Shown: positions 1-5,948 of the stretch, piece after piece | Layout of the letters: each line of letters starts with the position of its first letter | How positions within the stretch are numbered: position 1 is the stretch's first letter | From: an uncultured Verrucomicrobia subdivision 3 bacterium | GTDB lineage: Bacteria; Verrucomicrobiota; Verrucomicrobiia; Limisphaerales; UBA11358 | Direction: 5' to 3' | NCBI GenBank assembly: GCA_903861445.1 | Contig: CAIOUK010000291.1 | Span: forward strand, 1 to 13,289 | Length of the DNA: 13,289 nt | The notes under the pieces: generated by a model | The model's input: only the letters and a program-made list of their open reading frames with translations | Database searches by the model: none | What the model was told of the DNA's origin: nothing | Made by a program: the position numbers and the translations under genes

Positions 1-1824
1 AAAAAAACCTACGACCTGCTGAATCGCGCGGAAACGCTCGGCGTGTTCCAGTTGGAATCCGGCGGGATGCGCGACCTCTGCAAAAAATTTCAGATCAGTT
101 CCGTCGAGCACATCACGGCGCTGGTGGCGCTGTATCGTCCCGGCCCGATGGAATTGATCGGCGATTTTATCAAGCGCCGGCATGGCGAAATTAAAATCGA
201 ATACGAGCATCCACTGCTCGAACAGATTTCCAAGGAGACCTACGGCATCCTGATTTATCAGGAGCAGGTGATGCAGGCCACGCAGTTGCTGGCCGGCTAC
301 ACGCTCGGCGGCGCGGATTTGCTCCGCCGCGCGATGGGCAAGAAAAAGGTCGAGGAGATGCAGCAGCAGCGCGAGACTTTCGTCAAGGGCTGCCACGAGA
401 AAAACAACATTCCCAAGACGAAGGCGAACCAGATTTTTGATTTGCTGGAAAAATTCGCCGGCTATGGCTTCAACAAATCGCACGCCGCCGCGTATGCCAT
501 CGTCGCGTATCAGACCGCGTATCTGAAGGCGAATTTCCCCGTGGAATTTTACTGCGCCATGATGACGAACGACATGGCGAACACGGAAAAACTTTCCGAA
601 TACATTGCCGAGGCGCGCGAGGTCGGCATCGAGGTGCTCGGGCCGGACGTGAACGAAAGCGGCGTGCATTTCGCGCCGGCATCAGTCGTGGGACAGGCGT
701 CCCGCCCATCCAGTTCCAAAACATCTGACAACCCGACAGGCGAGACGCCTGTCCCACTACCCTTGCGGCGCATCCGCTTCGGCATGGCGGCGATCAAGGG
801 CGTGGGGGAAGGCGCGGTGGAAACGATTTTGAAGGCGCGCGGCGAGAGCGGGAAATTCAAGACGCTCGCCGAATTATGCGAGCGCGTGGACGGCCGCTCG
901 CTCGGGCGCAAAACGCTCGAAGCGCTCATCAAAACCGGAGCGTGCGATTGCTTCGGCCAGACGCGCGCCACCTTGACCGCGCAAATCGAGCGCACGCTGG
1001 CGCGCGCGGCGAGCATTTTGTCCGACAAGCAAAAAGGGCAAAGTTCGTTGTTCGGCGCGCTGGAGGAAAAGTCGTCGAGTGCGGTGCCGGAAAAAATTGC
1101 CAATCTGCCAGAGTGGCCGCAGCACGAATTGCTCGCGCACGAAAAAGAATTGCTCGGATTTTACATCAGCGGTCATCCGCTCACGCCGCTCGCGCCACTG
1201 CTCCAGCGGTTTTCGCTGCACAACACGTCGCAGCTCGCCACGGCGCAAAACCGCAGCCTGACGCGCATTGGCGGCATGATCGCGACGGTTTCGCATGGCA
1301 CTTCCAAAAAATCCGGCAAGCCGTATTCGATGGTGACGCTGGAGGATTTGGACGGCTCGGTGCAGTTGCTCGTGATGAACGACTACGACAAGTTTCGTCC
1401 GCTGCTGGAGCCGAACAAGGCGTTGCTCGTCGTCGGCGAAGTCAGCACCGGCGAGGACAAGCCGAAGATTTTTCCGCAGGAAATCATGCCACTGGAAGAC
1501 GCGCCGAAGAAATATACCAAGCAGGTTCACCTGCGCCTGCCGATGGCGCATTTGCAACCGGAAGATATGCACAAAGTCGCGGAACTCGTCGCCGCGCATC
1601 CCGGCAAATGCCCGTTGTTCCTATGTTTCATGCGTCCCGAAGGCGGGACAATTTTCGTCGAGACCAACGCGCGATTCAGCGTTGCGCCATCCGTCGAACT
1701 GGAACACGCCGCGAACCGGCAGTTCGGCGAGAAAACTTTTTACGCCGTCGTGGACAAATCGCTGCCGGAAAAAGCACGGCGGGCGTGGGAGAAAAAAGGC
1801 AACGGTGGCGGCGGTGACGAATGA
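1..1824 (+). CDS. dnaE: DNA polymerase III subunit alpha, C-terminal part (5' end outside window)
   Basis: This is the replicative polymerase subunit that extends DNA at the fork. The reading frame is open from base 1 and gives 607 residues, roughly the C-terminal half of a usual ~1150-residue DnaE. Visible DnaE signatures are GVFQLESGGMRDL (residues 14-26, likely holding the third catalytic Asp), LYRPGPMELI, YGILIYQEQVMQ, LLRRAMGKKK and EKFAGYGFNKSHAAAYAIVAYQT. Further on come a helix-hairpin-helix (AAIKGVGEGAVETI), a sliding-clamp-binding motif QSSLF (1039-1053) and an OB-fold (LTRIGGMIATVSHGTSKKSG onward). The Asp pair of the palm domain lies upstream of the window. A palindromic repeat adds about 25 residues (685-762) between the fingers region and the helix-hairpin-helix, without breaking the frame. 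The product is recognised with high confidence. An ATG-free start at base 43 (GTG) should not be taken as the real start. Confidence 0.97.
   Translation, partial: KKTYDLLNRAETLGVFQLESGGMRDLCKKFQISSVEHITALVALYRPGPMELIGDFIKRRHGEIKIEYEHPLLEQISKETYGILIYQEQVMQATQLLAGYTLGGADLLRRAMGKKKVEEMQQQRETFVKGCHEKNNIPKTKANQIFDLLEKFAGYGFNKSHAAAYAIVAYQTAYLKANFPVEFYCAMMTNDMANTEKLSEYIAEAREVGIEVLGPDVNESGVHFAPASVVGQASRPSSSKTSDNPTGETPVPLPLRRIRFGMAAIKGVGEGAVETILKARGESGKFKTLAELCERVDGRSLGRKTLEALIKTGACDCFGQTRATLTAQIERTLARAASILSDKQKGQSSLFGALEEKSSSAVPEKIANLPEWPQHELLAHEKELLGFYISGHPLTPLAPLLQRFSLHNTSQLATAQNRSLTRIGGMIATVSHGTSKKSGKPYSMVTLEDLDGSVQLLVMNDYDKFRPLLEPNKALLVVGEVSTGEDKPKIFPQEIMPLEDAPKKYTKQVHLRLPMAHLQPEDMHKVAELVAAHPGKCPLFLCFMRPEGGTIFVETNARFSVAPSVELEHAANRQFGEKTFYAVVDKSLPEKARRAWEKKGNGGGGDE
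688..757. repeat. REP-like palindromic repeat inside dnaE
   Basis: The left arm GTGGGACAGGCGTCCCGCC (688-706) pairs with the right arm GGCGAGACGCCTGTCCCAC (739-757) over 19 bases with one mismatch, around a 32-base loop. Each arm can also fold alone: GGGAC/GTCCC in the left arm (690-703), and GACAGGCG-AGA-CGCCTGTC (735-753), a perfect 8-bp stem, in the right arm. Translated in the dnaE frame it reads VGQASRPSSS...GETPVP. From memory this peptide pattern recurs in Verrucomicrobiota annotations, which suggests a dispersed REP-type element. Copy number in this genome cannot be seen from a single window. Confidence 0.85.
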
Positions 1825-1828
1825 AGTT

Positions 1829-3118
1829 ATGAAAACCCGCCGGGAATTTTTCAAATCCGCCGCCGTTCTCGGCGCGCTGGGTGCCACCGGCCTACCGCTC
1901 CGTGCGGCGGAAAACAAAACCGGAGCTGCGGTCACTGGCGACGACCGGAAATACTGGGTTTCCGTCGCGCAAAAAATTTCGCGGCCGGTGCTGGAAAATC
2001 TGGCGCGGTGGGAATTAAAATTGAAAATGCCCATCGAGGCAAAGCCCGATGCCAAACCGCCACGCGAAACCTGCACTTACCTGGAAGCGTTCGGCCGGCT
2101 GCTCTGCGGCATTTCGCCCTGGCTGGCGCTGGAAAATCTTTCGGGCGACGAAGCGAAGTTGCAGCGGGAATTCATCAAGCTGGCGCAGGCTTCGCTGGAC
2201 GCGGCGACCAATCCGACCTCGCCGGACTTCATGAATTTCACGACCGGCAACCAGCCGCTCGTGGACGCGGCGTTTCTGGCGCAGGGCCTTTTGCGCGCGC
2301 CTAAAGTTTTGTGGGAGCCGCTGGAACCGCGCGTAAAAAATCAAATCATCGCCGCCTTCAAGTCTTCCCGTAAAATCGCGACGCCGGCGCACAACAACTG
2401 GGTCATGTTCGCCGCGACCGTCGAGGTGGCGCTGCTGGAGTTCGGTGAACCGACGCAGGCGGAACGGCTGGAAACGTGTATCCGCAAAATGCTTGGCTGG
2501 TATTGCGGCGACGGCGCGTATGGGGACGGCGATGTTTTTCACTTCGACTATTATAACAGTTTTGTCATCCAGCCGATGCTGCTGGATGTGCTGGCGGTTT
2601 TGCGGAAACATGACGCCGGTTTTGCGCCGGCGCATAAAATCGTTTTGCAGCGCGCTAAACGCTACGCGGAAATCCAGGAACGGTTCATCGCACCGGACGG
2701 GACTTTTCCGTCCATCGGACGTTCGACGACCTATCGCTTCGGCGCGTTTCAGACATTGGCTTTGATTGCCTTGCGACACGAATTGTCGGAACCTATCAAA
2801 CCGGCGCAGGTTCGTTGTGCGCTCACGGCGGTCATCCGCAAAATGATTGAAGCACCGGGAACTTTTGATGCGAACGGCTGGCTGCAGATCGGTTTTTGCG
2901 GCCATCAGCCGGCGCTCGGGGAAAATTACATTTCCACCGGCAGTTTGTATTTGTGCAGCGCAGGTTTGCTGCCGCTCGGCCTGCCGCCGGCGGATGAATT
3001 TTGGAGTGCGCCTGCCGCCAAGTGGACTTCGCAAAAGCTTTGGTCCGGCGAAGACCTGCCCGCCGACCACGCCATCGGCGACACGCGCAAAGTGGAAGTG
3101 CCGACGATAAAACGATAA
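1829..3118 (+). CDS. Tat-exported DUF2264 family protein
   Basis: This is a predicted exported protein of 429 residues matching the DUF2264 family (Pfam PF10022), which has no firmly established role known to me. The start ATG at 1829 is chosen because it opens directly into a twin-arginine signal, TRREFFK (3-9), a hydrophobic stretch AAVLGALGATGLPL and a likely cleavage after RAA (residue 27). In-frame codons farther upstream lie inside dnaE. Family-like segments are HNNWVMFAATVE (188-199), CGDGAYGDGDVFHFDYYNSF (226-245), GRSTTYRFGAFQTLAL (297-312) and STGSLYLCSAGLLPLGLP (369-386). The helical pattern would suit an alpha/alpha-barrel such as many glycan-active proteins have, but this is inference. 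It begins four bases after the dnaE stop, so it may be co-transcribed. No clear ribosome binding site is visible. Confidence 0.85.
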   Translation: MKTRREFFKSAAVLGALGATGLPLRAAENKTGAAVTGDDRKYWVSVAQKISRPVLENLARWELKLKMPIEAKPDAKPPRETCTYLEAFGRLLCGISPWLALENLSGDEAKLQREFIKLAQASLDAATNPTSPDFMNFTTGNQPLVDAAFLAQGLLRAPKVLWEPLEPRVKNQIIAAFKSSRKIATPAHNNWVMFAATVEVALLEFGEPTQAERLETCIRKMLGWYCGDGAYGDGDVFHFDYYNSFVIQPMLLDVLAVLRKHDAGFAPAHKIVLQRAKRYAEIQERFIAPDGTFPSIGRSTTYRFGAFQTLALIALRHELSEPIKPAQVRCALTAVIRKMIEAPGTFDANGWLQIGFCGHQPALGENYISTGSLYLCSAGLLPLGLPPADEFWSAPAAKWTSQKLWSGEDLPADHAIGDTRKVEVPTIKR

Positions 3119-3119
3119 A

Positions 3120-3143
3120 AGCCGCGTTCAGCTGAACGCGGCT
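3120..3143 (-). terminator. Rho-independent terminator of the yebC transcript
   Basis: A perfect palindrome forms a 10-bp stem (AGCCGCGTTC pairing with GAACGCGGCT) around the loop AGCT. On the minus strand it is followed by TTTTATCGTTTTATCG, the T-rich tract expected of an intrinsic terminator, 17 bases past the yebC stop. On the plus strand the downstream bases (CTCGGAAG) are not T-rich, so termination of the DUF2264 transcript here would be weaker. The T tract overlaps the last codons and stop of the convergent DUF2264 gene. Confidence 0.8.
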
Positions 3144-3160
3144 CTCGGAAGTTTCCCCGG

Positions 3161-3892
3161 TTACTTTACCGCCGCCCAGACGCGGTGGACGTCGTCATGC
3201 TCGTCGAGCGTCTGGAGAAATTCGCCGACTTCGTTTTGCTGCGCCTCGGTCAACTCGGGAAATTGTTTCGGCACGTAGCCAATTTCGCTGGTCACCACCG
3301 TCCAACCATTTGCGGAAAGCCATTTGGAGACGTTCGCGACTTCCGTGCGCTCGCAGATGAATTTCGCGCCGGTGGCTTCCTTGGGAATGTCGTCGTTCTG
3401 TTCGTGCGTCAGAATTTCCACTTCGTTCGCGCCGGCTTCAATCGCTGCACCTTCGCGGTCAATTTTGGCATCCGGATGATGCGCCTCAACGAGGCCGACG
3501 TGATCAAATAAAAATTTGTTGCTGCCGCTCGTGGCCAGCTGACCCTTTTTGAAAAGCACGCGAATTTCCGGCGCGGTGCGGTTCACGTTGTCAGTATAAA
3601 CTTCAACGATGACGGGCACGTTGTGCGGCGTGCGGCCCTCGTAGGTGACGTGTTCCATCACCATCTTTTCGTCGCCGATGCCAGCGCCCTTGTTGATGGC
3701 GCGCTGAATGGCGTCCTTCGTCACACTTTCCTTTTTCGCCTTTTCGACGGCGGTGAACAGGCGCGCGTTCATCGCCGGATCCGCGCCGCCCATCTTGGCG
3801 GCGACGGAAATTTCGCGAACCAGTTTTCCGGTCGTGCGGCCTTTTTTTAGGCCGGCGACCAATCGTTTAGCATGAAGCCATTGGCGTCCCAT
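3161..3892 (-). CDS. yebC: YebC/PmpR (TACO1-type) regulatory protein
   Basis: This is a cytosolic member of the YebC/TACO1 family, whose members have been described as transcriptional regulators and as translation factors acting on ribosomes that stall at proline-rich stretches. At 243 residues it has the usual length (E. coli 246). Family features are GKLVREISVAAKMGGADPAMNARL (22-45), TKDAIQRAINKG (58-69), a YEG motif (84-86) and the DNVNRTAPEIRVLFKKG signature (101-117). The start is ATG at 3892. The N-terminus reads MGRQWLHAKR instead of the common GHSKW-type opening, so it belongs to a divergent subgroup. It is last in a minus-strand cluster after the DHPS-like gene (97-base gap) and is followed by a hairpin terminator. 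The family is secure; which of the two activities applies here is not. Confidence 0.95.
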   Translation of the reverse strand: MGRQWLHAKRLVAGLKKGRTTGKLVREISVAAKMGGADPAMNARLFTAVEKAKKESVTKDAIQRAINKGAGIGDEKMVMEHVTYEGRTPHNVPVIVEVYTDNVNRTAPEIRVLFKKGQLATSGSNKFLFDHVGLVEAHHPDAKIDREGAAIEAGANEVEILTHEQNDDIPKEATGAKFICERTEVANVSKWLSANGWTVVTSEIGYVPKQFPELTEAQQNEVGEFLQTLDEHDDVHRVWAAVK

Positions 3893-3989
3893 AGGCTAGC
3901 AGGATAACAAAATTGCCGGTGGAAATTCAACCGCTTTGCAATGGCTTGGAGAAATTTAACCCCGGTGGACTCTGGGTTTCAATGGCAGA

Positions 3990-4877
3990 TCAAAAGGCCT
4001 TCATCGTTTCCATCACCGCCTTGATGCGCGGAACTTCGTGCGTGCGGAATAAGTCCGTTTTGCCCAGCGCCGCCAGCACGGCGAAGAACGGCTCGGCGCA
4101 GCGGACTTCGTCGCCGAAAAATTCAAATGCGTGCGGCAGCGCGTGGCAAATTGGAAAGCCGAGTTTGCGCAGCCGGAAGGTGTTCAGAAAAACGTTCATC
4201 TGATGCCGCACGCGCACGGCGCTGTCCTGCAAGTTGCGGTAGTAAAAGCCGAGGCCTGGATCGAGGAAGATTTTTTCCACGCCGCACTTTTGCGCGAGTT
4301 CAATTTGCCGCGCGAAAAATTCCCGCAGCATCGGAATCGGGTCGGCGCTCAAATCGAAGTCGCCGACTTCGCGGACGTTTTTGCCTGCAACGTAGCAGAT
4401 GATGACCGCCGCGTCGTGGTCAGCGACCAGCTTGAAAATTTCCTTCGAGCCGGCGGTGCCGGTGAGGTTCAAAACGTTCGCGCCGGCGGCGAGGCTCGCG
4501 CGCGTGACGGCGGGCGAATAGGTTTCCACCGAGACGAGGATTTTCGCTGCACGCAATTCCTTGATAACGGGAATCAGCTTGGATTTTTGTGCCGCGTCGC
4601 CCACGCGCGCGGCGTGCGCGAGCGTGGACTCCGCGCCGACGTCAATGATTTGCGCGCCCTGCGCCGCCAGCACCTTCCCGCGTTGAATCGCGGAATCGGC
4701 CGATAAACAGACGCTTTCGCGATACCACGAATCGGCGGACAAATTGACGACACCCATGATGGCCGGCTGCGAGTTGAAATTTAATTTCTTGCCGCCGAGC
4801 GAAAATTCCCGCACGCGCGCGGACGCGGCGGCGCGGTTTTGCACGATCAGTTCGGAAAGTTGTTCCAGCGAAAGCAT
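3990..4877 (-). CDS. Dihydropteroate-synthase-like pterin-binding protein, atypical active site
   Basis: This is a 295-residue TIM-barrel protein of the pterin-binding (DHPS) family. True DHPS joins p-aminobenzoate to a dihydropterin in folate synthesis. Recognisable DHPS blocks are AIMGVVNLSADSW (39-51; Asn45), GAQIIDVGAEST (74-85; Asp79), VSVETYSPAVTRASLAAGA (115-133), NVLNLTGT (134-141; Asn137), IFLDPGLGF (203-211; Asp206) and FRTHEV (277-282; Arg278, His280). Two usual features are altered. The Asp of VSVDT is Glu118, and the GxSRK motif carrying the substrate-contacting lysine is replaced by PICHALPHAF (242-251). A ~20-residue N-terminal extension (MLSLEQLSEL...) precedes the barrel. It could be a folate enzyme with shifted chemistry, or a paralogue with another role; mycobacterial FolP2 is a precedent for a DHPS homologue lacking the activity. 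No symbol is given for this reason. It lies 47 bases after the DUF192 gene. Confidence 0.8.
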   Translation of the reverse strand: MLSLEQLSELIVQNRAAASARVREFSLGGKKLNFNSQPAIMGVVNLSADSWYRESVCLSADSAIQRGKVLAAQGAQIIDVGAESTLAHAARVGDAAQKSKLIPVIKELRAAKILVSVETYSPAVTRASLAAGANVLNLTGTAGSKEIFKLVADHDAAVIICYVAGKNVREVGDFDLSADPIPMLREFFARQIELAQKCGVEKIFLDPGLGFYYRNLQDSAVRVRHQMNVFLNTFRLRKLGFPICHALPHAFEFFGDEVRCAEPFFAVLAALGKTDLFRTHEVPRIKAVMETMKAF

Positions 4878-4924
4878 GGTGGAATCGTAAGCCGGAAAAT
4901 TTTTTTCGCAAACAGATTGGGTTT

Positions 4925-5452
4925 TTATTGGCGGCGCAGGAATACGTCGGCCAGCGGCCCGCGTTCGGACTGGATGACCGTGCCGGGCGCGACATGGTGG
5001 CGCGCGAACCAGCCTTCCTTCGTCTCCAGCACAAACTGGATGTCGTCGCGCGCGGCGACCACGGAGTTGGTGTCGTTCTGTTCGAGGTGGTGGATTTCCT
5101 GAATCGTGCCGTCGGCGGTGACATAGGCGGCGGAAATGGATTCGGGGCAGTTTTTCATCCAGAACGCCGCGCGTTGCGGCGCGGGCAGCACGAAGAGCAT
5201 CGCGTCGGTTTCCTGGATGTTCGTGCGGAACATCATGCCGGTCATTTCCTCTTCCTGCGAGAGCGCGAGCTCGGCGTCGAGCGTTTCGGCGCCGAGATAA
5301 ATTTTCATGGTGCGCAATTTCGGTTGCGCGTGCTTGGGCAGCAAATCGTCCACGGACGGCGGCGGATTCAGCGCGGTGTTCGCGTCCGGCTTTGCACAGC
5401 CGGCGAAAATCGCCACGGCTAACAGCGCGGGAAAAAGAAATTTCAGCTTCAC
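4925..5452 (-). CDS. DUF192 family lipoprotein
   Basis: This is a 175-residue predicted lipoprotein of the DUF192 family (PF02643), of unknown biochemical role. The start is GTG at 5452, opening MKLKFLFPALLAVAIFAGC. The lipobox is weak (FAGC) with the lipidated cysteine at residue 19, placing the protein on the outer face of a membrane. The DUF192 core shows EEMTGMMFRTNI (68-79), AMLFVLPAPQRAAFWMKN (84-101), a TADGTIQEIHHL segment (112-123) and ETKEGWFARHHVAPGTVI (143-160). The family normally has FWMKNT; here Thr is Cys102. It is the first gene of the minus-strand cluster with the DHPS-like gene and yebC, and is divergent from feoAB. Family assignment is firm, membrane anchoring likely. Confidence 0.88.
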   Translation of the reverse strand: MKLKFLFPALLAVAIFAGCAKPDANTALNPPPSVDDLLPKHAQPKLRTMKIYLGAETLDAELALSQEEEMTGMMFRTNIQETDAMLFVLPAPQRAAFWMKNCPESISAAYVTADGTIQEIHHLEQNDTNSVVAARDDIQFVLETKEGWFARHHVAPGTVIQSERGPLADVFLRRQ

Positions 5453-5497
5453 GCGGCCAATGTGCCGGACTCGCGGCGGGTTTTCAATGGCGCAAAA

Positions 5498-5555
5498 TCC
5501 TCCTCCTCATCGTCATCCTCATTCTCAAAAAGGGCGACGATGAGGACGAGGAGGA
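5498..5555. repeat. Imperfect inverted repeat rich in CTC/GAG triplets
   Basis: The left arm TCCTCCTCCTCATCGTC (5498-5514) is complementary to the right arm GACGATGAGGACGAGGAGGA (5536-5555) except for one extra triplet in the right arm. The 21-base centre holds ATCCTCATTCTC and AAAAAGGGC. As RNA it would form a long stem of about 17 bp. It could be a transcript hairpin, a member of a dispersed intergenic repeat, or a replication-slippage product. It is not placed as a terminator, since it lies upstream of both flanking genes. Confidence 0.7.
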
Positions 5556-5562
5556 AAAATCA

Positions 5563-5599
5563 CCGCAAGCCGCCGACAATTAACCGCAAGCGGCCGACA
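5563..5599. repeat. Two-copy direct repeat, 21-base period
   Basis: CCGCAAGCCGCCGACA (5563-5578) recurs as CCGCAAGCGGCCGACA (5584-5599), 15 of 16 bases identical, with starts 21 bases apart (two helical turns). It lies about 30 bases upstream of the candidate feoA promoter. Spacing near two turns would suit a pair of protein-binding sites, but chance duplication is equally possible. Confidence 0.55.
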
Positions 5600-5626
5600 G
5601 CCCCGGTGCGCCGGCGCGGTTAGACT

Positions 5627-5654
5627 TTGACGGAATCGTGGGAAGGTTTATTTT
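5627..5654 (+). promoter_or_regulatory. Candidate sigma-70-type promoter for feoAB
   Basis: TTGACG (5627-5632, five of six consensus bases) and TATTTT (5649-5654, four of six) are separated by 16 bases. Transcription would begin around 5660, only a few bases before the GTG of feoA, so the transcript would be nearly leaderless; no ribosome binding site precedes that GTG. The start codon sits in the centre of an 11-base palindrome GTTGTGACAAC (5661-5671). No clear Fur box is seen. Confidence 0.35.
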
Positions 5655-5663
5655 GTTTTTGTT

Positions 5664-5948
5664 GTGACAACCAATGCACAGCCCGTTTCGCTCGTCCGGC
5701 TGGACGAACTGCCGCCGCGCACGTGCGCGGTCGTCCGCAGCGTCGAGACCGACGACGAGGACACGCAGCGGCTCAAGACGCTCGGCGTCTGCCTCGGCCG
5801 CCGCGTGGAACTCGTGCGCGCGGGCAATCCGCTCATCCTGAAAATTTTCGGCTCGCGCCTCGGCCTCGCGGCGGAACTCGCCGCGCGCGTGCGCGTGGAG
5901 GTCTGTGAGCCCGGCCATTGCGCCCTGAAGGAAGATCACGCGGAATGA
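5664..5948 (+). CDS. feoA: Ferrous iron transport protein A
   Basis: This is a small cytosolic SH3-like protein that works with the FeoB permease in uptake of Fe(II). Its 94 residues show the FeoA pattern: SLVRLDELPPRTCAVVRSV (9-27), then QRLKTLGVCLGRRVELVRAG (35-54), then NPLILKIFGSRLGLAAELAARVRVE (55-79). The C-terminal tail (VCEPGHCALKEDHAE) makes it longer than the ~75 residues of E. coli FeoA. GTG at 5664 is chosen as the first in-frame start giving the whole domain; no alternative ATG fits and no Shine-Dalgarno sequence is visible. Its stop overlaps the start of feoB (ATGA), so translation of the two is probably coupled. Confidence 0.93.
   Translation: MTTNAQPVSLVRLDELPPRTCAVVRSVETDDEDTQRLKTLGVCLGRRVELVRAGNPLILKIFGSRLGLAAELAARVRVEVCEPGHCALKEDHAE

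Larger units (their letters stand above)
5453..5663. other. Divergent intergenic region between DUF192 gene and feoA
   Basis: These 211 bases separate two oppositely directed genes, so promoters for both should lie here. The region also holds an imperfect inverted repeat (5498-5555), a 16-base tandem repeat (5563-5599) and a candidate feoA promoter, each listed separately. For the minus-strand cluster only a weak candidate is seen: TTGAAA (5487-5482) and CACATT (5464-5459) with 17 bases between. Short open frames across it encode low-complexity peptides (hydrophobic run followed by DDEDEEEK) that come from the repeat and are not believable genes. Confidence 0.6.

Noticed and set aside
470..757. 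Minus-strand frame opening MGQASRLSGC
   Set aside because: It starts in the palindromic repeat and runs antisense through dnaE; it is a product of the repeat, not a gene.
874..1599. Minus-strand and alternate plus-strand open frames inside dnaE
   Set aside because: DnaE helix-hairpin-helix, clamp motif and OB-fold are continuous in the first plus frame through this region.
2015..3070. A 351-codon minus-strand open frame opposite the DUF2264 gene
   Set aside because: Its peptide is Arg-rich and low in structure, typical of an antisense frame in GC-rich DNA; the plus-strand product has a Tat signal and family motifs.
5392..5583. Short plus-strand frame ending in DDEDEEEKSPQAADN
   Set aside because: It runs antisense into the DUF192 gene, and its hydrophobic then acidic runs are a direct consequence of the CTC/GAG inverted repeat.
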